Origin: Cafeteria roenbergensis
Lineage: Eukaryota > Sar > Bigyra > Bicosoecida > Cafeteriaceae
Assembly: GCA_008330645.1 (NCBI GenBank)
Contig: VLTN01000079.1
Span: 1-64,000 of the forward strand
Length of the DNA stretch: 64,000 bases
Reading direction: 5' to 3'
Part shown: in pieces, positions 1-12,200 of the stretch
Layout of the letters: every line of letters starts with the position of its first letter
Position numbering within the stretch: position 1 is the stretch's first letter
Position numbers and translations under genes: made by a program
Notes under the pieces: generated by a model
Database searches by the model: none
Told to the model about the DNA's origin: nothing
What the model saw: the letters and a program-made list of their open reading frames with translations, nothing else

Positions 1-816
1 CGCTGCGGCGCTCGAAGCAGCGGCTTCGAGGGAGTCGCTCAGCGTGAGCAGCGCCGAAAGAAGTTTCTCGGGCGCTGGCAAGCAGAGCCGCAGCCACGGA
101 GGCGGCCTCGTCGTCCGACGCTGCGCCCGCAATTGCGGCTGCAGCGGCCTCAGAGGCGGCTGCGGCACCAGCTGACTGGTCTGAAGAGGGCTCAGACGCG
201 GCTGGCTGCGTTGCACCTGCTGCAGCTGCCTGCGCTGCTGCGAGCCAGCGGTGCAGCGCAGTGAGAGGGGCAGAAGGGCCAGCCTCGCCCGCCGCGGCTC
301 CAGCGCCGATGAGAGCAGCCACGGCGCCCCATTGCGCCGGTGCCGCAACGGCAGCAGCGGCACTGAAGGTCGCAGCCCCAGACGGTGCCACTGTGGGGCT
401 GTGTGCGCCCTCAGCGGCCGCGTCGGCAACGCTGCTGCCGCAGTCAGCCTGCAGGGCGGCCGCAGCCTCGAAGGCTCCCAGTGCTGCGGCCCTGGCGGCA
501 GCTGCTGCGGCTGCTGCCCTGCCTCTCACTGGCCGCAAACCACCGAGCAGGTCCGCGGCATCTGTGTGGGCGTGCAGGGAAACAGTGTGCAGGGGCCTTC
601 CGAGCGCTGCGGCGGCCAGCTGAACCGCCGTGGTCTTGCCGGCGCCGGTTTCGCCCACCATAAGGCACGGCTCTGCCGCGGCGAGGCACCGGCAGAGGAG
701 ACGGATGATGCGACGCAGGCCCGACGTCCAGGTGACCCGCGGCAGATCGGCAGGAGGAGCCGTTGCAGCGGCTTCCGCCAGCTGGCCCGAACTTGCGGCG
801 GCTGCTTGAGCCGCTG

Positions 817-850
<34 letters not shown>

Positions 851-3800
851 AGCAGATGAGGACGAGGATGAGGACGAGGATGAGGATGAGGATGAGGACG
901 AGCTCGCTGGCTCCGAGGCGGTGCCTTGGGCCCCGGCGGCTGCGAGCTCCGAGATGCGTCTGGCGATGCGGGACGTGTCGTACAACGACGGGTCGTCAAC
1001 GGCGGCCCCGATAGAGGACGGGATGCGCGTCAGCGGTCCGTCACAGCGTCGCTCATTGCAGCGGCCAGCAGCATGCGCGAACGCCATTGCGGTAGCGGCG
1101 TCCGAGTCCAGACGAGAGCACTGCCTCTGCAGCGGTTTCGGGAAGCAACGCCGTCGTACAGACTGGCGTCGCTATCATCGCTCGGCCCTGCATCACGAAG
1201 ACCGTTCCTCCCGCAAATGGCCGCAGCAGCTGCCGTTGGCAGAGCCGCGAAGTCAGCTGCGCCAGCCCAGCAGCCTTGCGGCCTTGGCCAGCAGCATCCG
1301 CCGCAGCCCGGGCGGCTGATGCAGCAGAGCCTGTGAAGTGGTCCCAGCTGCGCCGTGCTTCGTCGGAACGCGTCCGACAGCAGCAGCAGCGCCGTCAGCT
1401 GCGGTGACGTGCAAGCGACACGCCTCGGACAGCGCGTCTCTCCACAGCAGCCTTTTCCGCCGGATCGGAGCCGCTCCCCCAGCAGAAAGTATCCCTCTCG
1501 CGAAACCACCGGAGCAGGTCTCTGGTTGTGACAAAGGCCTCCCCCCCCTGCAAAGACGTCGCTCTGCTGGCGGCGCAGCCGGAGGCGCTCAGCCACGTCC
1601 ACCATGGGCCTGGCAAAGGGCGGAGCAACTCCGGCTCGCTCCACAGAATGGTGACCACCTCGGCGGGAGGGGCACCCCCACCCTGACGGTGAAGAAGCGA
1701 GAGCGGAAGGCGCGTGAGAGACGCTGCCTGCCTCCGTAGCCGGCTCCCGCTGGGTTCTGGGTGGCGAACACGCGGAAGAGCGGGTGGGGCCGGACCACCT
1801 CGCCGGTCTCAGGGACCCGGATGGCGCGGTTGTCGTCCAGGAGGCGGTTGAGCGACTCGAGCACCTCCGAGGGCGCGAGGTTGAGCTCGTCAAGGATGAG
1901 CCAGTCGCCGCGGCGCGCCGCCGTGACGAGGAGGCCCTCCCGGAAGACGAGCCCCGCGCCGTCGGCCGCGGGGGCGAAGCCGCCAGTGTACTCGGCGGCC
2001 TCGGTGTTGGCGTGGTTGTTGATGCGAACGCAGTTGTGGCCGGCAGCGGCGGCGAGGTATGACACGATGGTGGTCTTGCCTGCCGATGTCGGACCCTCCA
2101 GCAGCAAGGGGGCGTCGCTCACTGCGATGGGCACGCGCCACGCGAGAAACGTGGTCGCTCACCGCAGGCGTCAGTACGAACCGCGGCCTGCGGCGGCGGG
2201 CGGCCACGGCGGCGGCGGCGGCGGCAGACGCGGCAGCAGCGGCTGCGGCCTTGGCGCCCTTGCTTCCCGCCGCGCAGTGGCCGTGGCGTCAGTCACAGCG
2301 GCGGCTGCAGATGCAGAGGATGCTTGCGCCTGGTCCAATGCGGCGTCCATGTCCGAGTGCTGGGTCCAGTCGTCCAGGTCGAGCGGGCCCCTCGGCAGCC
2401 ACGCCGATCCTGCCAGAACGACCTCGTCAGCAGACAAGGACTTGGGTCTGCGCGGCGCCTTTGCCAGGGTAGCGGCCCGAATTTTGGATCCGATGTGCTT
2501 GTGCAGGCACGCGGTGATGACGGCGGAACGTTCGTCCGACACCTGGCCGACGTAAGCCGCGGATGCCGCCTCGAGCACGGACCGCCAGGGCTTGAAGCCC
2601 AACGCCGAGAGGCGCGCGGTCGCCCGCAAGCAGCGGGCGAGCGCTCTGAGACCGAAAACGGGTCGCTCGCCGGTCGAAGAGACCAGCTGCTCTGCCGACA
2701 GAGCCGATGCTTCACGGTGGAAGGCCACCATCGCAGCACCAATGGGACCCGGCAGCGACGTCAGAGGCCACTCTGGGCCCGTCAGCTCCAGCCACGGGTC
2801 GCTTGAGGCCGCGAGCGACGACGCATCCCCCGGCCGTCGTGGCCGCTGCCTCCTCCGCCGCCTCAGCACCGGCCAGCGCCGTCACTGCCACGGCGGACAG
2901 GTCGGCCACGGAAGTGGGCTCGTCCACCCACACCTCGTGAAACCGCTGGCGGACCCCCTGCGGCAGGGGGCGCTTGCCAACGTCAGTGGCGGGGTTCATG
3001 GCTGCAAAGAGGCGGAACGCCGGATGCCTCGGCAGAGCCGTTGAGTCGCCTCGCTCCACCAGGGTAAGCGACGAATCACGTCCCTCCAGAAGAGGCAGGA
3101 TTCGGTTGAGGACGTCGGCGGGCGCGAGGTTTGCCTCGTCGAGGAGGATCCAGCCACCGTCACGCAGGGCCGTGACCAGAGGCCCCTCCTCGAACCGGAA
3201 CGCCAGTGACCCGCCGCCAGTGCCGCCGGCCGGGTCGCTGGGCGAGGCGCTGGCGCCAGTGCCGGCGCGGGCGGGGTCGGCGGCGGAGCGGGCGCCTTGC
3301 CCGCGAGACCGCTTCGCAGCGGGGACTTGCGAGGCGGTGGATGTGTCCGCGCTCTTGGCCTCCGCAGACGGGGTGGGGGCTGCCGGCCCCTCGGCAGCAG
3401 CCGAGGCCTCTGGCGCCGTCGCGATGCGCGGGCGCTTGCGAGTGACTCCCCCCGCAGCGTACTTTGCCAGCGCTGCCGCGTCGCTCTCCAGCGACTCCCA
3501 CGCGGCAACTTCCGCGGCCGCTTCCGCAGCCGTCATGCCCTCTAGGACGGAGTCTGCCCCGGCGGAGCCAGCAGACCCTGCGGCAGCGGCGGCTGGCGCA
3601 GTCTGACCCGCCCGTGCTCCGCCCCTGCCGGCAGAGCCCACGGACGACGCAGAGCCGGTCGTCCCCCCAGTCCGCCTGCGGGCGCTGAGAGCGGTGGCGG
3701 CTGCCTCGGCCTCTGCCATTACCTTGCGAAGCTTGGCGAGCGACTTCTTGCACGCCTGAGCAACTCCACGCGAGAGTCGCAGCCAGTTGCTGTCGTCAGC

Positions 3801-4798
3801 TGCACGCTTGAGCGACGCCAAGAACGGTGCGTTTCGCGTGGCATCAAAGGCTCTGCTGAACAGAGCGGCGCAGCGTCTCTCAACCGGCCTGCCAAGAGCA
3901 GCGAGAGACACCGGCTTGAACCCGCCGATGAGCTCAGCCACGTCGCTCTGCGCTCCGAGGTTTACGACAGTGAGGGAGACGCCTGCAGCGTGAGCGACTG
4001 CCTGGAGAGTGGTGGTCTTGCCAGTTCCAGTCTCTCCCACGAGCAGGCACGGGTCCCCGCACTGAGCCGCCCGAGCCACGGACTCGGCGGTTCGGAGAGT
4101 AGGCCCGGCGGGGGCCAGCCCCGGGGGCAGCGGAGACGAGCCGACGCTGCTGCCTGCGGCCCCCTGAGCAGCCGCGGCGACCGCCCTGGCGCCATCCCTT
4201 GAGCCTGCTGACGTGGAAGCGGCCGACGCCGCTGCTGCTGCTGCAGCAAGGGTCGCGCCGCCGCGCGGGGGCTCGACCACGGCTCTGCCGAAGCGAGCGG
4301 CAGGCCGTACCGATGACGTCCAAAGCGAAGCCTCAGACGGGGCTCTGCCAGCAGAGCTGGTGTCGGCAGCACTCCGTTCCCAGCGAGCGACGGGGCGCCT
4401 GCGAAGGGCCCAGCGAGAAACGACGGGGGCGTCCAGGCCGAGCGACGCGGCGAGGATGCGACAGGACGCGCGCCTCTCAGCCCTGGTCGAGCAGTGAGCG
4501 ACAAGGACGTCGACGCCTTCCAGGAGCATCGCTCGGCGCACAGCCTCCGGCACGTAGCCCGAAGACGATCCGTCCGAATCCTTCCTGCTACTGGCGTTGA
4601 GCGCTGCGGCGCGCAGCGCGCCAGCCGCTGCAGGCAGAGCCATGATGCGCGTGCAGCGCTCGGCCCAGCGCAGCAAATCTCTCGGCGACAGCGGGCGGGG
4701 CGGGGCGCGCGCGGCCACTGGGAGCGTGCTTGATCCCCCCTGTGCGGCAGCGCGAGACGAGGCCCTGCGGCCGCCGCCTCGGACCAGCCCATTGGTGA

Positions 4799-4836
<38 letters not shown>

Positions 4837-7800
4837 TCGTTGTTGGCGGCAGCGTTGGCGCCGACGCTGCCGCCAGCGATGCCGCTTGCGGCTGCGGCTG
4901 CAGCGATGCCACGCTTGTGCTTCGTCGCAGTCACAAGCGCGTCAAACGCCCGGAGGATCATTTCCCCGATAACCTCTGGCAGCGGCTGCGCGACACTGGC
5001 CACCTCGGCGGCAGCGGCAGCGGCAGCGGCAGTGGCAGCAGCCGAGGCGGCTGAGGAGGAGGCCGGTGCAGACGCGGCTCTGCCAGCAGCAGCCGCTGCC
5101 GCGGCGGTTGCAATGGCAGCGGCTGTGGCCTCTGCAGCCGCCGACGCAGACCGCGCAGTGAGCGCTGCTGCTAGGGCGGCGGGGGAGGGCGGCGGGACGA
5201 CCACCTGCGGCAGACAGTGAGCGACGCTCCTGAGCGATGCCGGCAGGGTGACGGGGTCGCTCAGAGTCATGGATGACGCTGGGAAGAGGCTGGCTGCGGC
5301 GATGCGGCGGAGCGACGCGGCGTCACTCGCCGTGGGGGACAGAGAGTGGCGGCGGATTCCCGCGACGCCACCTCCGCTGCCAGCAACGCCAGCCCAGACC
5401 CGCGGACAACCACCACACCGGAGCCACTGAGCGACGCGCTGCAAGTGAGAGACGCAGACGCTTCGTCCGCGGCAGTGCCTGCGGGCAGCCACACTGCCAC
5501 CACAGCACCGTCGTCCTCAGCGGCTCGGCCACTCGCCAGGCCTGCACCGGCACCAGCGCCGGCGCTAGCATCTGCGCCAGCGACGGCAGAGGCGGCGCGC
5601 TCCGCAACTGCGCCTGTGGTCACGGAGAGTACAAGCCTGAACGCTGGGTGCGGCTTCATGGGAGCTCTGCCCGGAAGCGGGAGGAGGGCGTCTTCGCACG
5701 AGGGCCCCGCCTCAAGAAGCGGCGCCAGCGACGCCACTGCGTCGGCAGAAAGATTCTCCGCCCCCTCAACGACCACCACCCTGCCTTCCGCCGCAGCCGC
5801 TGCGAGCGGTCCAAGCTTCCAGCGGAAGGTTCCGGGGTCTGTGCCTGCTGTGACCCCGCCCAGCAAGTCTCTCGCATCCGCCCCGGGGTCTGGGTGCAGC
5901 CACAGCGGCGGCCAGGCGGGTGCAGCCCTGCCTGCCCTGGGGTCGCTCTCTCCCAGTGACGCAAGCGACGCGGCCATCGCTCCAATGAGAGACGTCTTGC
6001 CCGACCCGCTCTGCCCGGCAAGCACAACGGCTCGCGACGCCTCGAGCGACGCGATGAGAGACGCGGCGGCACGTGCGAGGCGCGGGGTGATCACCAGAGG
6101 TGGCAAGCCCGCTCCGCTGGCCGACGGTGTCGACGTCGCCGGCACGCTGCCAGAGGGGCTGCTGCCGCCAGCGGCGGCGGCGGAGCTGGTGGCTGCAGGC
6201 GCGGAAGCAGCAGCAGCTGCAGGAGCAGCAGCTGCAGGAGCAGCAGGAGCACCTGCTTGTCCTCCTGCAGCTCCTGCTCCTGCTGCTGCTCCTGCTGCTG
6301 CTCCTGCTGCTGCTCCTGCTGCTGGGTGCGGGGCGAGCGCGGGGGCGGGGGCACGAAGCTCTGCCGCGGCAAGGGCGATGCGAGTTGGCCTGGGGAGGGA
6401 CAGCTCAGCGCTCGCTACTGCGTCTGCCGAGTCGCTGCTCTGCGCACCGTCCAGACCCGGCCCTGCTACAAGCGGCGAGACGCGATGCGACGCGGATGAC
6501 GTCAGCATTGCGGCTGAAATTTTTGCCGAAAGAGTCGCCTCGTGGTGCAGGAGCCAGGCGAGGACAGCCTCCGACCCAGCAGCCACACCGGCAAGGTCAC
6601 TGTCGCCCGCTGTGGGCGCTGGAGTGCCGCCCGACGACGCCTTGCGCGTGCGCCTGCAGGCAATGGCGCGCGACGCCGCGGCAATCAGCGACGCGGCAGA
6701 GCTGGCCGCAGAGCTCGAATCTGACGACAGGGCACGCTCGGCTGCAGAGCGGAGCGACACCGTGACGATCGGTGGGAAGGAGCCGGCAGGGCCTCCGCTG
6801 AGCGGCTCGTCGGGCTGGCGAGGGCGCTTGCGAGACGGCTTGCGCCCTGCCTTGGCCGACGTCGTCGCAGATGCGGGGCGAGCTGAGCTACCCTGCAGAG
6901 CCACGATCGCATCGCTCGACGGCGCTGGCAGAGCCGTCAAGGCCGCCAGCGCGGGGCGAGCGAGCGCAGCAGTGGCGGGGTCAGCCCCCGATGCGCCCCC
7001 GACTGCCAGCAGGCTGTCGCGCCACTGGCGGGACCGAGCAGCGCTCAGCGCGGATGCGGCTCTGCTGGCAGAGCCGGTATGGTTGGAGAAGAGGATGGAT
7101 GCGGCCGCGGCAAAGCGCCGGCAGGCCGTCACCGCATCAGCACCGTCGGCAGAGCAGCAGTGAACCCGAGCGATGACGAGGAGGGGTGCGGTGGCTCCTG
7201 CCGCGCAGCCCTCTGGTGTCGGCCAGCGGGTGGCCAGCGCGTTCACGGCGGCCACTCCGGCAGAGGGCGCCACGGCCACCTGCGCCGCCATGGCTGCGAC
7301 GACAGCGGCGGGATCAGCAAGCCACGCCGTCGGGCCAGTCGCGGCCGGCTTGGACCCTGGCGTTCCGTCAGCCGTGCGAGTTGATGTGCACGTGATGGCG
7401 GCACGCCGGGCGAGGTGCGTCACAGCCACACCGGCGACGGGGCGAAGCACCATTGAGAGCCGGTGCGTGAGGCTGCGACGGCCGGAGCGGCGCGTGGACG
7501 AGGAACAAGGGGTGGAGGGCGGGGAGCGGACCGGGGAGTGGGGTGGCGGCGCGGTGTGGCGCGGCGGCAGGGGAACGAGGCTGCGGCAGCGGTCCGGCCG
7601 CAACGGCGAAGCAGACCGCCGGGGAGGCGGGCCACAGCGCGACAGTGCACGCGGCACATGGTGCAAGCGAAGAACGGGGCGGTCAGGTGCAGGAGGGCGG
7701 ATGCTGCGGGCTCACGCTGGGTCGGCGAGGCAGCAGGCAAGGGCTTCGACGGCGGCAGACACAGCATCTGTCCACCAGTGCAGGTCGTCACGGAGGTCGC

Positions 7801-8166
7801 GCCGGCCAGCCATAGCCTGCAATAAGTGGCACCGTGTGGGGGGGAGAAAGCGGGGCGTGATACGGTGGCGCCAGTGCCACCCGGGGGCAAGCAGTCCGCA
7901 GACGACACGAGCAAACCGAAGGCTGCGAGCGGCGTCGCCATGTGCCTCGTGTGGGCCCAGCCTTCGAGCTCCCCAGCACGCGCAGCATGCCCACAAACGC
8001 GCGGCAAGCCTGGCCTGGACCCCGGGGGGGCGCTGTTGCGGCCAAAGCGGCGCGCCGCAAGCGCGGTCCTCACACTGCAGAGCCGCGCGACCTCGGGAAG
8101 CCTCGCGAGCTCGGGCACAGCTGCGGGCACAGAGAGGATGGCATCGAGACCAGCCAGAACGGACAT
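1..8166 (-). CDS. MDN1: Midasin (REA1/MDN1), ribosome-assembly AAA ATPase, 3' end outside window
   Basis: Dynein-like AAA ATPase that strips assembly factors from pre-60S ribosomes in nucleolus and nucleoplasm. Four AAA modules are visible in order: AAA1 Walker A GQSGSGKT near 6.0 kb; AAA2 Walker A GETGTGKT near 4.03 kb and Walker B WILLDEANLAP near 3.13 kb; AAA3 GPTSAGKT near 2.09 kb and WLILDELNLAP near 1.89 kb; AAA4 GETGAGKT near 0.64 kb. The spacing and the linker motif RDLLRWF after AAA3 follow the family. Proposed 5' exons are 8074-8166, 7716-7816 and 7471 downward, with GTGAGG/GTGAGC donors. Poly-Asp (near 4.82 kb), poly-Ser (near 0.88 kb) and Ala-Gly tracts sit in linkers. The frame changes once at a C run near 5.33 kb and at least seven times between about 1.0 and 2.9 kb, while 1-1040 is open again. 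AAA5, AAA6 and the MIDAS tail must lie to the left. Family is certain; start and integrity are not. Confidence 0.93.
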
Positions 8167-9232
8167 TGGGACCCGGCGCAGCCCAGGGCAGCCGTCGCCA
8201 GGAGCGCCTCGTCCGCGCCAAAAGTGCTGCAGAGCCGGTTGCCGCGGGTGCAGAGCCGACCACGGCCTCAGCGGGACGCCACTCGGCTGCTGCGCTGCCG
8301 CCGCTTTGACCGTTCCTGGCTCGCGCGGGTGCTCCCGCCCTGCCTGTCACTCCGGGCCTGGCGCGTTGCACTGCCGAGGCACGCGGTGGTGCGTGGCCTT
8401 GTGCTGGGCGAACACCTAGGGGGGGCGGGGGAGGCCTCGCAGCTCGCAGCCCGCGCAGCCAAGATTGCAACCGGAGTCTCCCTCCGCCAGCCGGCCAAGC
8501 CAACGAGCTCGTGCGCGCGGGCAGTGACGACATGGGTACGGATGACTAGCGTGTCTGCCTGCCTGCGCTGGAAACCGTCGAAGCGCTGGGCCGCAGCGCG
8601 TGGCGAAGATGGTACGTCGTGCGCGAGTCAGGCAAATGCGACCAAAACGTCATGACGCCCAGACAAGACGAACCAAAAAACGCCGGCAACGCGGCTGGAT
8701 CGCTTGACCACTGATTCCGCGGCGGCCTCGGCATCCTTGCACGGTGCGCCAATCGGTGGCGCCTTCACGCACGGAGCACCCCCAGCTTTCTGGGCGGCGC
8801 CCATTGCAGCAGCGCGGCGTGGAGCGGCTCCAGAAGCCGCTCGGCCAACTCCGCAAGCCCTCCCCAGCCGCATCGCTGGCAGCCGTCCGTAGCCGCGAGC
8901 CCGGTGCTTCCCGGGTGCCCTGGCCTTGCGTGTGGTACGCAACCAATCACACACTGGCGTCTTGTGCGCGCCCAGCCGTCCGGCGTCCGCGCTCGCGAGC
9001 GACAGGACCGCCTGGGCCAGCGCCGCTCGGCGGGTGGGGCCCGCTAGTTCGGGGCCACGAGCAAGTCGATGACGATGGCATGCCGCATCGGCCCGTATCC
9101 GTGCCCAAGCCGTTGGGATGCTGCGCGAGCCTCGAGGCCAGCGCTTCAGTTCCCAGCCAAAGTGTTCGCGGCTGGCCCAATATTGCTGCAGCACACGACG
9201 CTCGCGTCGGCAGACTGCACGTCCTGCCGGCC
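8167..9232. other. Divergent intergenic region, midasin / carnitine acyltransferase
   Basis: About 1.07 kb lies between the proposed starts of two divergent genes. Long open frames exist on both strands here, but none carries a recognisable motif, and such frames are expected by chance at this G+C content. It probably holds both promoters and 5' leaders. An extra upstream midasin exon cannot be excluded. Confidence 0.4.
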
Positions 9233-12200
9233 ATGGCATCATCCAAGAGCCCCTTCGATGCGGCTGTTTGCGATGTCCTGCACAGACTGCCGCGGTGAGG
9301 CTGCTTGTGCCGCCGTGCATCGCTGCCAGCTTGCGCTGGGGGAGCGCAAGCCGAAGCGCGCGTGGCTCCCTAGATGCCCCCCCCTCCCCGCCCACGGCCC
9401 CCTATGTCCGCCCCCCACGAGGATGCTTCAAAGGCCAAACTCGACCTTTCGCGAGGGGGGAAGCAGACTCCGCCGCAGCTGGCCTCGCGCGCTTCCTGGC
9501 GACGATTTCGGACACGCGGGCCATTGTCCCCCATCCCCCAGTCCACACCGCTCGCTCGCACGCTGCGGCCCTCCGGCTGGGCAGCGCCGACCCCGCGTTC
9601 CATGTGTGTGTGTGTGTAAAGGCGCCCGGATCTGTGCCGCAGGCTGCCGGTGCCCCCGCTGGCGCAGACCCTCGCGGCGCTCCGCGAATCCGCCTCCGCC
9701 GCCGCCCACACTGACGCCGAGCGCTCCGCCGCCCTGCTGGCGATCGACCAGTGGGCCGGCGTGTGTGCTGCGTGTCAAGGGTCCTCCGACCGCTCCTGCC
9801 AGGACTGCGCTCTGGCGGTTGCGCAGCCACTCTCCAAGGCGGCCGGGGGCGCTCCCGTCAAGCTGCTGCCGAGCGACGCTGCGTCGCTGCTTCACGAGTC
9901 GCTGAGAGCCCATGCGGACGCCGTCTGCCCCTCAGAGGCTGACCCTCGGGCCAAAGGCCGGGCCGACCAACACTCGTGGCTGCGCCAATGGTGGTCCACC
10001 GACGCGTATCTGTCCTTCAGGGCCCCTCTGCCCCTGAACGTGAGCTACTGGTTTCTCTTCACGGGTCCGCGCGTTCCGTCGGCTGCCCCCACTGCCGCCG
10101 GCAAGCGTGGCGCCGACGCGGCCCTGCCGGTGACGTGGTCGGGCGTGCCGGCCTCTGGCCCGCGCCCCGGAACTGCCGACTCGAGCCAGACGCCGGCGCC
10201 GGCAGCCATCGTCGGCGTCTGGCAAGCGTCGTCGCCGCGACGCAGACAGTGCCTCCGGTCGGCCGCTGCGGTCTGCGCCTGGCTCGAGCAGCGCGACAGC
10301 CTCAGAGCCGGCAGGTTTCCAGTCGAGGTCAAGCCCCGGGCCCGGCCGAACAAAACCCCGAACAATCAAGACGGGACGCGGGGCAAGGCCGCGCCCTCGC
10401 CGCCGGGCCCCCACGGCACCCCGGCAGAGCTGACCGAGGGAAGGCTCTGCCCGCTTGGGTGGGAGTCGCTGTTCCACGCGTGCCGCCGCCCCGCCCTGGA
10501 CTGCGACGTCGTCGATCGACGATGGGCAGAGCTCGTCCGGAGCCCAGCACGCAGCCCGGATTCCGACGGCACGCCCCACGCAGACGCGCTGACTGACCCC
10601 CGATGGGTAAACGACGTCGTGGTGATGCGGCGCGGAACCGTCTGGACCGTCACGGTGCCTCTTCGCTGCAACAGCTCTGCCGGTGTGTCAATGGAAGGAC
10701 CCGCTTGCCAGACCCAGCGCTCCAGGTACGACGTCGGCGCGCTCGCCCGGGAGCTCGAGTCCGTCATGCTCGCCGCGGACGCCATCGCTGGCTGCACGAG
10801 CGCTGAGGATGGCGCCGCCAGCGGGGCGGGCACCGGGGCCGGGGCCGGCGCAGGCGGACCAACGGCGCCCCCACCGGCGGCAGGGGATGTGACGAGTGAC
10901 GCTGGGGCCCTGGCCGCCCACCGGGCGGAGCTGCTGCGTCGCGGGTGGGGGCTGGGCGCAGCCACCGGGCAGCCGAGGGGGCGGTGGGCGGCCCAGGCGG
11001 GCGTCTTCGCGCTGCCTGGCGGCGAAGGTGTTGCCGACGTGCTGGACGCCGTCACGACGGCGGCGCTGGCGCTGTGCCTGGACCCCAGGGACCCGTCCGG
11101 GCGCGCAGGGGCGGACGCGTGCCAGCCCTCGCCGGCGAGTGCGGCCCACTCCGAAGAGCAGCCGCGGCGCGAGGCTGGGTCGCCATTGAGCGCCGGCATC
11201 GACGGCGACCGCGCAAGCCGTCGCCGGGACGCTGCTTCGGCGCTGCTGCTGCACTCGGACGTGCCCGCCGGCGCTGCGAGCGACGTTTCGTCGCTCACTG
11301 CGTCCGTGGCCAGCGGAGCGGCCGATCGGTGGTTCGACAAGCCCATCCAGCTGGTCGCGATGGCGGGGCCCGACGCCCCGTTGGGGCTCGTGGCAGAGCA
11401 CTCGGACGTCGACGGCATGCCGGTCGCGGCCCTGTCGGAGGGAGCCTGCGCGCGCGAGGGCGCGCTGCTTGCCGAGGCGCTGGCCGGCCAGTTGCCGCCA
11501 GGCACCGAGTGCGGCGGCGGTGGCGGCGGCGCTGCTGCGGGCGTTGCTGCCGCTGCAACAAAGAAGGGCGAGCCTCTCCCAGCAGCCCATCCTTCCGGCG
11601 CCGCAGCGACCTCGGCGGACAGGGCCCCGTGCGCGGATGGCCCTGCGACGCGAGCGGGAGCCGCAGGCGCGGCCAGCGCTGGCGTGAGCTCGCGTCGGCG
11701 CTTGCTGCTCCCGCTGGTTCACAAACAGCTCCCGGGGCCAGGGCGGACGTCGGCGAGAGAAGCTGCCTTGCGCCACGGCGGCTCTCCGGAGCCGGGTCGC
11801 GGCGCCGGAATCGGTGTCTCAATGCTCAGCGACACCCTGGGCGCAGCGACCCTGGGGGGCGTGGCGTCGCTGGCTTCGCTGGGAGCGAGGCACGCGTGCT
11901 CGTCCGTGGTGGTGTCCGACTTTGGGGCAGACGCTGTGAAGAAGCGTTGCCGTGTGGCCCCAGACGCCTTTGCGCAGTGCGTGTTCCAGCTCGCATGGGC
12001 AATCGCTCATCTAGCTGCCGGGACCCCGAACGGGTGTGGCGCGGCGGACTCTGGCGGGGCTACCGAGGATGGGAACCGCGAGCATCATTCAGAAACGGCT
12101 GCTGCGACTTCGCCGCCAGACGACGAGGACGACTCCGAGGGCGCAGCTGCGCTCGCGGCCTCGCTCGCGCGATTCCGGGACCTCGCTTCTCGCGCCTGGC

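Noticed and set aside
815-905. CTCCTG and GAGGAC repeats as possible non-coding satellites
   Set aside because: They encode Ala-Gly and poly-Ser linkers in the open midasin frame.
2147-2200. A possible 41-bp intron before midasin AAA3 (GTGAGC...CGCAG)
   Set aside because: Family comparison shows the sequence inside it is coding (TPAVSDHVSRVARA); a single-base frame change explains the region better.
8628-9395. 255-residue minus-strand frame upstream of midasin
   Set aside because: No motif, Arg-rich, and it overlaps the first exon of the acyltransferase on the other strand.
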